Shown: piece by piece, positions 34,895 to 42,637 of the stretch
Position numbering within the stretch: the first letter of the stretch is position 1
Layout: each line of letters begins with the position of its first letter
Assembly: GCA_034189325.1 (NCBI GenBank)
Contig: JAXHUM010000010.1
Span: forward strand, 1-55,156
DNA length: 55,156 bases
Direction of reading: 5' to 3'
DNA from: JAXHUM01 sp034189325
Lineage (GTDB): Bacteria > Desulfobacterota > DSM-4660 > Desulfatiglandales > Desulfatiglandaceae
The notes under the pieces: model-generated
The model's input: the letters and a program-made list of their open reading frames with translations, nothing else
Databases searched by the model: none
What the model was told of the DNA's origin: nothing
Program-made: the position numbers and the translations under genes

Positions 34895-35053
34895 CCAGGC
34901 AGGTCTTCTGACTCTCGGATCATCCTACTTACCGCGCCTTCCCATCTATTTTATAACAGACAGTGGCATGATGCAGTGTTCGTCCCCGATCACAGCGGCG
35001 GGTCCGTCCCCGATTTAAACGGGGTTCCCTATTAAGCTCCTCAAGAGCTCCTG
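34895..35053 (-). promoter_or_regulatory. Cobalamin riboswitch 2 (aptamer)
   Basis: Minus strand: AATAGGGAA, GCCACTG, GGGAAGG and the B12 box GTCAGAAGACCTGCCTG in order. Its expression platform is almost base-identical to that of riboswitch 4. It controls the receptor/DUF2162/MotA/DUF2149/CobN-like operon and probably, by read-through, the cbi genes. Confidence 0.95.
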
Positions 35054-35074
35054 AATAGAATATATGTAGTAGTA

Positions 35075-35102
35075 AGTTTAGTTAACTGCAAAAAAGAGTC
35101 AA
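35075..35102 (-). promoter_or_regulatory. Sigma-70-type promoter for riboswitch 2
   Basis: Minus strand: TTGACT (35097-35102), 16-base spacer, TAAACT (35075-35080), the same distance from the aptamer as at riboswitches 1, 3 and 4. Confidence 0.65.
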
Positions 35103-35201
35103 GAAAAAAATGCGGCTGCAGTCTAGCAACGCGAATGCCCTGCAACCCTGGCATACGACTTCAGTTTTGACCAGATTGTCATGATCGCATCTCCGCTCTC
35201 C

Positions 35202-35360
35202 TTAATCGATCAGGATCAGTCCGTACAATACGTTTTCGGTGTAGTCGATTTCTGTAAATGAACCTACTTCGATTCCTATGGCGTCCAGGGAGGGCCTGAC
35301 ATTTGTCGGATCAAGGCATTTGCCATGTTTCCAAATTCACATGCATCGCAAAGATTACAA
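35202..35360 (-). pseudogene. Frame-broken remnant resembling the C-terminus of a DUF2284 metal-binding protein
   Basis: Read on the minus strand, one frame gives CNLCDACE and, after a one-base shift, the next gives WKHGKCLDPTNVRPSLDAIG followed by IEVGSFTEIDYTEN and a stop at 35202. Cys-x2-Cys-x2-Cys, then GKC..P..vRPSLdAiGIeV, is how DUF2284 proteins end. The upstream part is not readable as a protein. The remaining gap (about 35,361-35,914) holds no gene I can support. It is either a decayed gene or one with sequencing errors. Confidence 0.45.
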
Positions 35361-35914
35361 TTGCCCGGGAAAAAACAAAAGGATATCCTTGCCCTCCCTT
35401 CGCATCCTCAGACTGCAATCTAGGTCTCAGGCATGTTCTTCAACTTTCCTTTGGCAAGTCACCGGCTTTGCCGGGCGTCCCAGCAGAGTCTGATATTTAA
35501 GGGATAAAATGAAGATCCCTCTTGTAGTGAACCGCTCAGCCCTGCAAACAAAGGAGAGAGTTCGATAAACGATACATCAATTCCAAATCACGCAAGATAG
35601 GAACGCCAATGTCATATCATCCTGGTTCCCAAGGTCCAAAAGAAAATGTTATTCGCTCATTATGGGCACTGCCCGGGTTTTAAGGAATGTGGAACATACC
35701 CGTGAGAGTAAAGTGATGGAAGGACATCCGTCATATCACCAAGTGCCCAACGCTCCTGTCAATGCCCCCAAAATTCTCGATGGCGCAGACTGTGGTATGT
35801 AGCAAGGGTAAAAGCGTCATTCATATCACAGGCACCTACATGGGCCGGCGAAAAAACCTTGGAGGACATCAGTGTCGGTCCAGGAGATAATTTCGTTTCG
35901 ACAGTTGATCGTGA

Positions 35915-36403
35915 CTACATATAATCAAACTTTCTCCAAAAATCCTTATCGCCACTTCTCCAATCAGAACCGAATCTTTTGTCATAATGGGAGGCCATTC
36001 TATCGAGCCAACGCCACCATAAACTCTTGCCTTCCTCTTTGGCTTCCAGGACATCATTTAGATATATTGGAAGGTCAATCATTTTCTCCTTTGGCACATA
36101 AAAGGCAGCTCCTCCCTTGAATGATTTGACAGTATGCTCCGGGCTCAGGGCATTGGCGGTCAACATAACAGCTATTACTTTTTCTTTGTTTGCTATCTTT
36201 AACAGACCATATCCGTCTACACCCATAATATCCAGAATGGCCATGTCAAAATACTGAGATTCTAGTAGTTCTTTTGCTTCATTAAAGGTTGAGGCCTTTA
36301 CAACATTACACATTGATAATAGTTCTTCAAGTGTTACCAATATATCGGGTTCGTCATCTACAATAAGAATTCTTTTGCCATGCAACAGGCTTTTCTTTGT
36401 CAT
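35915..36403 (-). CDS. Stand-alone response regulator controlled by a cobalamin riboswitch
   Basis: 162 residues. Receiver domain ~1-125: acidic pocket VDDEPD (residues 15-20), phospho-acceptor Asp58 in MAILDIMGVDGYGLLKI, the switch Thr in VMLTANALSPEHTV and the Lys in FYVPKEKMIDLP. The C-terminal ~35 residues (SLWWRWLDRMASHYDKRFGS) are aromatic and basic with no DNA-binding domain. No kinase gene is adjacent. It starts 41 bases after riboswitch 3's terminator, with AGGAG upstream of ATG 36403. A response regulator as a B12-riboswitch target is unusual; the output is unknown. Confidence 0.88.
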   Translation of the reverse strand: MTKKSLLHGKRILIVDDEPDILVTLEELLSMCNVVKASTFNEAKELLESQYFDMAILDIMGVDGYGLLKIANKEKVIAVMLTANALSPEHTVKSFKGGAAFYVPKEKMIDLPIYLNDVLEAKEEGKSLWWRWLDRMASHYDKRFGSDWRSGDKDFWRKFDYM

Positions 36404-36443
36404 GATAAGTGCTCCTGATGAACTAATTTCCGTTTTTGGATGG

Positions 36444-36477
36444 AAAAATCCCCGGACCGAAGCAAATCGATCCGGGG
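36444..36477 (-). terminator. Intrinsic terminator of cobalamin riboswitch 3
   Basis: Stem CCCCGGA/TCCGGGG with a slightly different loop, then five Us on the minus strand (36444-36448). Confidence 0.85.
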
Positions 36478-36542
36478 ATTTCCCTTTTTATCCTCGAAAT
36501 CGTCAGGCAACCTCTGTCCGCGTAGGTCACCGCTCTCTTTGT

Positions 36543-36703
36543 TCAGGCAGGTCTTCTGACTTTCGGATCATCCTACTAGCCGCGCCTTCCCATCTGTTTT
36601 GTAACAGACACTGGCACAATGCTGCTTTCGTCCCCGATCACAGCGGCGGGCCCGTCCCCGAATTGAACGGGGTTCCCTATTAAGCTCCATCAGGAGCGCC
36701 TGA
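36543..36703 (-). promoter_or_regulatory. Cobalamin riboswitch 3 (aptamer)
   Basis: Minus strand: AATAGGGAA, GTTACAAAACAGATGGGAAGG, and the B12 box GTCAGAAGACCTGCCTGA; the usual GCCACTG reads GCCAGTG here. It precedes the response-regulator gene. Confidence 0.94.
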
Positions 36704-36718
36704 ACAGATTTTATATCC

Positions 36719-36746
36719 AGTTTAGTAAACCACGGAATTGTGTCAA
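36719..36746 (-). promoter_or_regulatory. Sigma-70-type promoter for riboswitch 3
   Basis: Minus strand: TTGACA (36741-36746), 16-base spacer, TAAACT (36719-36724). Confidence 0.7.
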
Positions 36747-36849
36747 GAGAAAAATAGTTGAGTAGCCTGGTTGCCCAATGCCTGCGCGCCGTCACGCTTT
36801 GTGGTATTCTCAAACATTCCTGAAACCCCTACCTGTTCCCTTTACGCGG

Positions 36850-37047
36850 TCAGTTCAGAGATGGCGGAATCACAAAATGCTTCCGGGTCCGAGAGGCATG
36901 GGGCATGTCATCCATCCTGCTCAGGGCCAGGACATCCGCCTTCTTTTGGATCCATCTCTCATATTCTCTTGAGATACTCGGATCGTAAAAGATGAGGACT
37001 TCCCCAAGGTACTTCAATTCTTCACTGATTCGCCAATACTGGTGCAT
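36850..37047 (-). CDS. 65-residue protein of unknown function under a cobalamin riboswitch
   Basis: No family recognised. The start is well supported: AAGGAGG lies seven bases before ATG 37047, and the gene is the first after riboswitch 4's terminator. The protein is charged and soluble (SEELKYLGEVLIFYDPSISR, EYERWIQKKADVLALSRMDD), with no membrane helix, no cysteine and three histidines. A 103-base gap separates its stop from the next riboswitch promoter, so riboswitch 4 seems to serve this gene alone. It could be a peptide, a regulator, or a truncated remnant of a larger protein. Confidence 0.65.
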   Translation of the reverse strand: MHQYWRISEELKYLGEVLIFYDPSISREYERWIQKKADVLALSRMDDMPHASRTRKHFVIPPSLN

Positions 37048-37204
37048 AACAACCTCCTTCCTTGTCTGTGAGCATCTGAACAGGGCGGAAAGACGGAGCC
37101 CTTATGAGCCTTGATCGTCCCTATCTGTTTCTCACTATTCAGATTCCATGGGTCGATCCGGTGTTTATCTCTTTTTGGTCCTATGGCGAAGCAGGGGACC
37201 AAAT

Positions 37205-37239
37205 AAAAAATCCCCGGACCGAAATGAATCGATCCGGGG
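37205..37239 (-). terminator. Intrinsic terminator of cobalamin riboswitch 4
   Basis: Stem CCCCGGA/TCCGGGG and six Us on the minus strand (37205-37210), identical to riboswitches 1 and 2. Confidence 0.88.
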
Positions 37240-37304
37240 ATTTCCCTTTTTTATCCTCAAGATCCTACGGCTTCCCTCAGTCCGCGGAGGTTGGCCATCG
37301 TTAT

Positions 37305-37463
37305 CCAGGCAGGTCTTCTGACTCTTGGATCATCCTACGTGCCGCGCCTTCCCATCCGTTTTAAACGGCCAGTGGCTTCAGGCGGCTTTCGTCCCCAATC
37401 ACAGCGGCGGGTCCGTCCCCGAATTCAACGGGGTTCCCTATTAAGCTCATGTGAGCACCTGTT
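37305..37463 (-). promoter_or_regulatory. Cobalamin riboswitch 4 (aptamer)
   Basis: Minus strand: AATAGGGAA, GCCACTG, GGGAAGG and GTCAGAAGACCTGCCTG in order. It precedes the 65-residue gene. The 90 bases between the B12 box and terminator are nearly identical to riboswitch 2. Confidence 0.95.
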
Positions 37464-37470
37464 CTGAGAA

Positions 37471-37499
37471 AAAGTAGATCAAATAAACAGAGGTGTCAA
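37471..37499 (-). promoter_or_regulatory. Sigma-70-type promoter for riboswitch 4
   Basis: Minus strand: TTGACA (37494-37499), 17-base spacer, TACTTT (37471-37476). Confidence 0.65.
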
Positions 37500-37584
37500 T
37501 GCCAAAACCACTCGTACCGAGATTTACACTCATTCAAGTTGGGGTTCTCTTCTTCAGATCAAGAATGATGCGCCTGTTTTTACC

Positions 37585-37614
37585 TTGACAATAAAATATG
37601 GTTATATCTACATA
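37585..37614 (+). promoter_or_regulatory. Possible promoter of the ABC transporter operon
   Basis: TTGACA at 37585-37590 followed, 18 bases on, by a weak TACATA, in a strongly AT-rich stretch with repeated TATAT/ATAT words to about 37635. The ArsR-type regulator further down the operon could bind such AT-rich dyads; that is inference. Confidence 0.4.
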
Positions 37615-37705
37615 TCTATATATATACACACTTGTATTTCTAGGTAAATCCGGATGGATCCGACTAACCGCTATCTCCTTTTACGCTTAGGAATCCAGGA
37701 TCGAT

Positions 37706-38608
37706 ATGAAACTTTGGCACCTATTTCAGATAACTCCTCAGCGAACACAAATGGAAGATCCCGGCCTTTCTCATGCTTCTGATGAGTTTCCGGTCCCTCC
37801 TCGGAAGGCAGAAATGTTTTTGAGATCGACCATGATTGGCGTCCTCTCTATCCTCCTGATTCTCGTGGCCTGGCACCTGGTGGCCCTGATGGTGATCACT
37901 CTTAGACAAACGCCCTTTCCAACCCCCTGGGAGGTCTTGGAGCGCTTCGTACGGTTGTTGTCGGGCCATCCTCTTTACAACAAGGGGATTGAGGAGCATC
38001 TGGTCATGAGTCTGAGTCGGTGGGGCATCGGTTATCTTCTGTCGGTGATAACAGGCCTTTTGGTTGGAATGCTTCTGGGTGCCTATCGTCGCCTGCACTC
38101 CCTTTTGATGCCTGCAATTATCGTCCTCCAATTGATTCCCGGAATGGCCTGGATCCCTATTGCCATGCTCCTGTTCGGCCTTGGGGAGGAGACCACAATA
38201 TTCATTATTTTCGTGACCGCCCTGCCTCCCATTATCATCGACACAACGGCCGGGATTCGGATGGTACCGAAAATCTATATCAAGGTAGCCCGGATGGTCG
38301 GCCTGAGACAGGGTGAGCTCTTTTTTCGAGTCCTGATGCCGGCGGCCCTTGTTCCGATTATCAATGGACTGCGCATCGGTTTTGCCAATGGGTGGCGTGT
38401 TCTTATTGCCGCGGAAATGATCGTGGGCGTATCAATAGGATTGGGGTATTCATTGATCCAGGCGAGATGGTCCATCGATTTTGAGGCCGCCCTTGTCTGT
38501 ATTGTGATTATCTGTATTTTTGGTCTGATTATGGAAAAGGGCCTCTTCGCCCTAATCGAGCAGAGGGTTATGGCGCGCCAGGGGCTTGTAAAGGATGTCC
38601 TCACATGA
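37706..38608 (+). CDS. ABC transporter permease, SsuC/TauC type
   Basis: 300 residues. Inner-membrane permease (BPD_transp_1 family). A first helix (MIGVLSILLILVAWHLVALM) follows a ~45-residue cytoplasmic tail. Then come PFPTPWEVLERFVRLL, SLSRWGIGYLLSVITGLLVG, and the EAA-type ATPase-contact loop YIKVARMVGLRQGELFFRVL. This is the typical layout of permeases for sulfonates, nitrate, thiamine precursors and similar. It overlaps the ATPase gene by four bases. Substrate not evident. Confidence 0.9.
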   Translation: MKLWHLFQITPQRTQMEDPGLSHASDEFPVPPRKAEMFLRSTMIGVLSILLILVAWHLVALMVITLRQTPFPTPWEVLERFVRLLSGHPLYNKGIEEHLVMSLSRWGIGYLLSVITGLLVGMLLGAYRRLHSLLMPAIIVLQLIPGMAWIPIAMLLFGLGEETTIFIIFVTALPPIIIDTTAGIRMVPKIYIKVARMVGLRQGELFFRVLMPAALVPIINGLRIGFANGWRVLIAAEMIVGVSIGLGYSLIQARWSIDFEAALVCIVIICIFGLIMEKGLFALIEQRVMARQGLVKDVLT

Positions 38609-39390
38609 TCGTTGAATGCCGCGATATTTCAAAAATCTATCTCTACCCAAAGGAGCACATGGGCAGGTATGCCCTGAGAGATGTGACTATCTCTGTGGAG
38701 GAAAAGGAGTTCGTCTGTATTATCGGTCCAAACGGTTGTGGAAAGAGCACATTGCTCCACATGATCGCAGGTCTTGAAAAACCCACTCAAGGCCGAATCC
38801 TGGTCCATGGAAGACCACTCAATGGACCGTCTCCCAACCGTGGGGTTGTTTTTCAGGAACCCAGCCTTTTTCCGTGGCAAAGCGTTCTTGGAAACATTGG
38901 GTTTGGCCTCAAGGCCCAGGGAGTCCCGAGGCGTGACCGTGATAAGATATCCAGACATTATCTTGATCTGGTGGGCCTGAGAGGGTTCGACCATGCCAGA
39001 CCTCATGAACTGTCCGGAGGAATGAGACAAAAGGCCGCCATTGCACGGACATTGGCGCTGGAACCTGATATTCTCCTTATGGATGAACCTTTTGGTTCGT
39101 TGGATGAGCAGACAAAATTGAGACTCGATGTTGAGCTCCTCAACATCTGGAAGGAGGAAAAAAGGACGGTAATTTTTGTCACTCACTCTATTGAGGAGGC
39201 GATTTTGTTGGCCGACCGGATTGTCCTCTTAACCGAGCGACCCGGGACCATTCAAAAACAGCTGATTTTGTCCATGCCCAGACCGAGGAACCTGTTTGAC
39301 CCGGGAGTATCGAAGATCAGACAAGATCTCCTGGAACATTTGATCCCTGATTGTCCGACGGTCAATCAGGGTATTTCAGAGGAAGCATGA
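38605..39390 (+). CDS. ABC transporter ATPase, SsuB/TauB type
   Basis: 261 residues. Walker A GPNGCGKSTLL, Q-loop VFQEPSLFPW, signature LSGGMRQKAAIARTLA, Walker B ILLMDEPFGSLDEQTK, H-loop FVTHSIEEAI. The sequence is closest in style to the nitrate/sulfonate/taurine subfamily. It energises the adjacent permease. The solute-binding gene starts three bases after its stop. Confidence 0.92.
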   Translation: MIVECRDISKIYLYPKEHMGRYALRDVTISVEEKEFVCIIGPNGCGKSTLLHMIAGLEKPTQGRILVHGRPLNGPSPNRGVVFQEPSLFPWQSVLGNIGFGLKAQGVPRRDRDKISRHYLDLVGLRGFDHARPHELSGGMRQKAAIARTLALEPDILLMDEPFGSLDEQTKLRLDVELLNIWKEEKRTVIFVTHSIEEAILLADRIVLLTERPGTIQKQLILSMPRPRNLFDPGVSKIRQDLLEHLIPDCPTVNQGISEEA

Positions 39391-39393
39391 GGT

Positions 39394-40488
39394 ATGCGGA
39401 AAGACATTGAGCATTCAGAGACGGACAAGCAGGTGCGTCGTCTCACACGAAAAGAGAAGATAGAGACCTTCAGAAAGGCGCGAAAGAGGAGAAACCGAAT
39501 TATCAGAGACATACTGATGGTCGTTCCCGTGGTCGTGGGTGTGGGGCTGGGCATTATTCTTTATCAGGGTGTCAGGGAAAAAGAGAAAAGCAGAGAGAGT
39601 ATTGTCTTTGCCTTTCAAGACCGCGTTGCGGACGCCCTTCCCATTGTGGCGGTCGAGAAAGGCTTTTTCAAGGCAGAGGGGCTGGATATCACGGCACGCG
39701 TGTTTTGCAGCGGCCCGGAATGCACCGAGGCCCTTATTTCCGGTGGTGCCACTTTCGGGACCATGGGTGATACCACGGCTGTTATTCTCCTTTCCAGGAG
39801 AGCGGATGCCTTTAAAATCATCTGCTCCCACGGCGGCGGTGAAAAACGCCATAGGATCGTTGTTTCGGACAAGAGCGAAATAAGGAGCATTACCGGTCTC
39901 GAGGCAAAGAAAATAGGCGTCAAGAAGGGGACCTCCACACATGGAGGCCTTCTGAGGTTCGCCCGGAAACATGGCCTTGACCTGAGAGACTCCATTGTGG
40001 ATATGTCTCCCTCTCTTCAGCTCACGGCCCTGGCGACAGGAGAATTAGACGCTATTGTGGCCAGTGAACCGACACCGTCACAGGCCGAAGAAGGAGGGTT
40101 CGGCAGGCCCCTGGCAACGCTTGAAGGCCTTGGAAACAGCTATCCCGTACTGCTGGCCGTAAAGGCCTGTTTTGCTCAAAAGCATCCGGACGTTGTGGCA
40201 AAAGTCCTCCGTGCCCTTAATCGGGCCGAGGACTTCGTTGAGGGCCATTGGGATGAAGCCGCTGTCATTCAATCAGAGATCAATGGGCTGGGACCCGAAG
40301 TCATAAAAAGGGCCATGGGATTTCATTCCTATTCTGTTTCATTGGACAGCAAAATCCGGAAAAGCCTGATGGCTTCGGCGCAGTTCCTTAAGACAAATGG
40401 GACTATAGACCAAATGCCCGATTTTGACGTTGCCCTGGCCCCCTCTTATCTTATGCAGGCTAGTGAAGGGGCAAGGCGTGGCGAATGA
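39394..40488 (+). CDS. ABC transporter solute-binding protein, NMT1/SsuA type, membrane-anchored
   Basis: 364 residues. It has a very basic ~35-residue N-terminus, then a helix (DILMVVPVVVGVGLGIILYQ) that probably serves as an uncleaved anchor, not a lipobox signal. The binding domain is typical: DALPIVAVEKGFFKAEGLDI, ISGGATFGTMGDTTAVI, LEAKKIGVKKGTSTHGGLLR, LATGELDAIVASEPTPSQAE. A VFCSGPEC stretch has two cysteines near the pocket, where relatives usually have a Gly/Ser-rich loop. Ligand unknown. Confidence 0.88.
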   Translation: MRKDIEHSETDKQVRRLTRKEKIETFRKARKRRNRIIRDILMVVPVVVGVGLGIILYQGVREKEKSRESIVFAFQDRVADALPIVAVEKGFFKAEGLDITARVFCSGPECTEALISGGATFGTMGDTTAVILLSRRADAFKIICSHGGGEKRHRIVVSDKSEIRSITGLEAKKIGVKKGTSTHGGLLRFARKHGLDLRDSIVDMSPSLQLTALATGELDAIVASEPTPSQAEEGGFGRPLATLEGLGNSYPVLLAVKACFAQKHPDVVAKVLRALNRAEDFVEGHWDEAAVIQSEINGLGPEVIKRAMGFHSYSVSLDSKIRKSLMASAQFLKTNGTIDQMPDFDVALAPSYLMQASEGARRGE

Positions 40489-40632
40489 CGACAGAGCAGT
40501 CAAAAGCCGATGGATAGCCGATAGAAATTTCCATTCCTTGATCCACTCGGATCGAAGAGGGCAGGCAGGACACAAGAGTGTGTGGAATAAATCGGGGAAA
40601 TGGTTTAATGTTATAGAAGGTTTGAGGTGAAC

Positions 40633-40998
40633 ATGGATAGTCCTGAACAAAGAAACAAGAACAAGGGGACATTGCCCCTGATTTTAGAGCGGGCGCCTGA
40701 GGACGGCATATGCTGCAGTACCGATGAGTGCGCCAACATGATGAGGGTCCTGGGTGATACAAATCGCCTGCAGATTATTCGTTCTCTCATTGCCGGACCC
40801 AAGAACGTCAGCCAGATATCCGAAGCCACCCATTTGCATCCTCAAAGGGTGTCCCATCATCTTAGCCCCATGCGATTGGCCGGTTTGGTGCTGGGTGAGC
40901 GGCATGGTCGGAATATCATTTATAGGATCAGCCCCAAAATCGCATGCGAACAGGGGTTGGATCTCGGGTGTTGCTCTATTGTTTTTCGGGCGTTTTAA
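40633..40998 (+). CDS. Cysteine-rich ArsR-family transcriptional regulator
   Basis: About 121 residues from ATG 40633 (GAGG five bases upstream; GTG 40627 is the longer choice). Winged-helix: MMRVLGDTNRLQIIRSLIAG, ISEATHLHPQRVSHHLSPMR, LVLGERHGRNIIYRI. It has cysteine pairs before the helix-turn-helix (GICCSTDECA) and at the C-terminus (LDLGCCSIVF), plausible metal or redox sites. It follows the ABC transporter by 144 bases on the same strand and is the likely regulator of that operon. The inducer is not known. Confidence 0.88.
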   Translation: MDSPEQRNKNKGTLPLILERAPEDGICCSTDECANMMRVLGDTNRLQIIRSLIAGPKNVSQISEATHLHPQRVSHHLSPMRLAGLVLGERHGRNIIYRISPKIACEQGLDLGCCSIVFRAF

Positions 40999-41434
40999 CG
41001 CTCTGATACGGCGAATCAGTCTGTCTATCCAATGGCCAAACAACTAAGAAGAAATTTCCATGGTAGATCAAAGCGCCAAGGGTAACCATGCCTTTCTTTC
41101 GCACTTCGAGACCAGGGTGGCGTCTCAGGAATTCTTTTGCAGGAGATCTTCTTGGTCGTGATATCGATTGATACCGGACCGTTGATCTGTCTCAGCACTT
41201 TTTGCTTGCAGCACACACCGCACTCCTTTAAACTTGAAAAGATAGCGAATAAATCCTTGTTTATTTAGTATCCATCCTTAACGGGCCTTTTTGCCGGTCT
41301 CTACGTTATGCGAAAACAGTCCTCGGCACATGAAAAATGCGCCTCCGGCAAGTTTTTGCGCGTGCCTGGATCTTAAACTAAAACCTTCATATATGAGTCT
41401 GAAGTCCAAATCCAATTTGAAAAAGGGGGGGAAC
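40999..41434. other. Intergenic stretch, no gene supported
   Basis: 436 bases between the ArsR gene and the acyl-CoA dehydrogenase. Short open frames on both strands lack ribosome sites and protein-like composition. No terminator with a T-run was seen. The 3' end is AT-rich (GATAGCGAATAAATCC, TTTATTTAG) and may hold the promoter of the next operon. Confidence 0.5.
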
Positions 41435-42637
41435 ATGTTTTTTGAGCTTTCGGAGAAATCAAAGGAACTGAGTGAGCGTCTCGGGTCGTTTATGGACACT
41501 TATATTTACCCCAACGAGGGAGTGTTCAGAGAACAGGTAGAGGAGGGGGATCGATGGGCTCCCGTGCCTATCATGAAGGAGCTCAAACAAAAGGCTCGTG
41601 AGCAGGGCTTGTGGAACCTTTTCTTACCGGAGAGCGAATACGGCGCCGGATTGACCAACTATGAATATGCATCGCTTTGTGAAATCATGGGCCGCTCTCC
41701 CATAGCGCCGGAAGTCTTTAACTGTTCAGCCCCTGATACGGGCAACATGGAGGTCCTTGCCCGGTACGGCAACGAGGAACAAAAGGAGCAATGGCTCAAA
41801 CCTTTGCTAGCCGGTGAGATAAGGTCCGCCTTTTGTATGACAGAGCCGGACGTGGCCTCATCGGATGCAAGGAACATTCAGGCAAGCATTGTTCAAGAGG
41901 GCGATGAATATGTGATTAACGGCCACAAGTGGTGGGCATCTGGCGCAGGAGACCCCAGGTGTAAAATTTTTATTTTCATGGGAAAGACCGACCCTGACGG
42001 ACCTGCCTACAGGCAACAGTCTATGGTCTTGATACCACGGGATACGCCTGGCATAACCCTTACGAGATCTCTATCCGTGTTCGGATACGACCACGCGCCG
42101 CACGGGCATGGGCAGATCGTATTTAAGAACGTTCGCGTTCCCACCTCCAACATAATACTCGGGGAAGGAAGGGGTTTTGAGATCGCCCAGGGACGCCTTG
42201 GTCCCGGTCGCATCCACCATTGCATGCGAACCGTTGGCTTGGCCGAACGAGCCCTTGAAGTGCTGTGCAAGCGCGCAAGGTCCCGAGTTGCTTTCAGGAA
42301 ACCGCTTGTTGAAATGGGGTCAATTCGGCAAGACATCGCCAAATCACGTATTGAAATTGATCAGGCACGACTCCTTACCATGTATGCGGCCTACATGATG
42401 GACACAGTCGGAAATAAGGCCGCCCGAACGGAAATAGCCATGATCAAGGTGGTTGCGCCGAACATGGCACTCAGGGTCCTGGATCGGGCCATTCAGGTCC
42501 ATGGAGCCAAGGGCGTTTGCGGGGATACCGGCTTGGCTGAGGATTGGGCCTCTGTTCGCACTCTCCGTTTGGCTGATGGGCCGGACGAAGTCCACTTGGA
42601 GACGATCACCAAATTAGAGTTGAATAAGTATAGATGA
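41435..42637 (+). CDS. Acyl-CoA dehydrogenase, ACAD10/11 type
   Basis: 400 residues. I chose ATG 41435 behind AAAAGGGGGG; the frame is open 144 bases upstream without a site. The ACAD10/11 signatures are strong: WNLFLPESEYGAGLTNYEYA, IAPEVFNCSAPDTGNMEVLA, FCMTEPDVASSDARNI, EYVINGHKWWASGAGDPRCK, QVHGAKGVCGDT. The stop overlaps the next gene (a phosphotransferase homologous to the N-terminal half of ACAD10/11) by four bases. In animals this pair handles 4-hydroxyacyl-CoAs by phosphorylation and elimination. A similar acid-degradation role here is inference. Confidence 0.92.
   Translation: MFFELSEKSKELSERLGSFMDTYIYPNEGVFREQVEEGDRWAPVPIMKELKQKAREQGLWNLFLPESEYGAGLTNYEYASLCEIMGRSPIAPEVFNCSAPDTGNMEVLARYGNEEQKEQWLKPLLAGEIRSAFCMTEPDVASSDARNIQASIVQEGDEYVINGHKWWASGAGDPRCKIFIFMGKTDPDGPAYRQQSMVLIPRDTPGITLTRSLSVFGYDHAPHGHGQIVFKNVRVPTSNIILGEGRGFEIAQGRLGPGRIHHCMRTVGLAERALEVLCKRARSRVAFRKPLVEMGSIRQDIAKSRIEIDQARLLTMYAAYMMDTVGNKAARTEIAMIKVVAPNMALRVLDRAIQVHGAKGVCGDTGLAEDWASVRTLRLADGPDEVHLETITKLELNKYR

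Noticed and set aside
35278..35500. Short plus-strand frames of 65-71 codons
   Set aside because: No ribosome site; the opposite strand carries DUF2284-like motifs instead.
36568..36813. 81-codon minus-strand frame across riboswitch 3
   Set aside because: It runs through the aptamer itself and reflects conserved RNA, not coding sequence.
37014..37202. 62-codon frame on the minus strand in the leader after riboswitch 4
   Set aside because: Starts with TTG, has no ribosome site, overlaps the well-supported 65-residue gene, and its product is not protein-like.
37590..37640. CRISPR-like or satellite repeat in the AT-rich stretch
   Set aside because: Only short TATAT words, without regular spacing or unit length.
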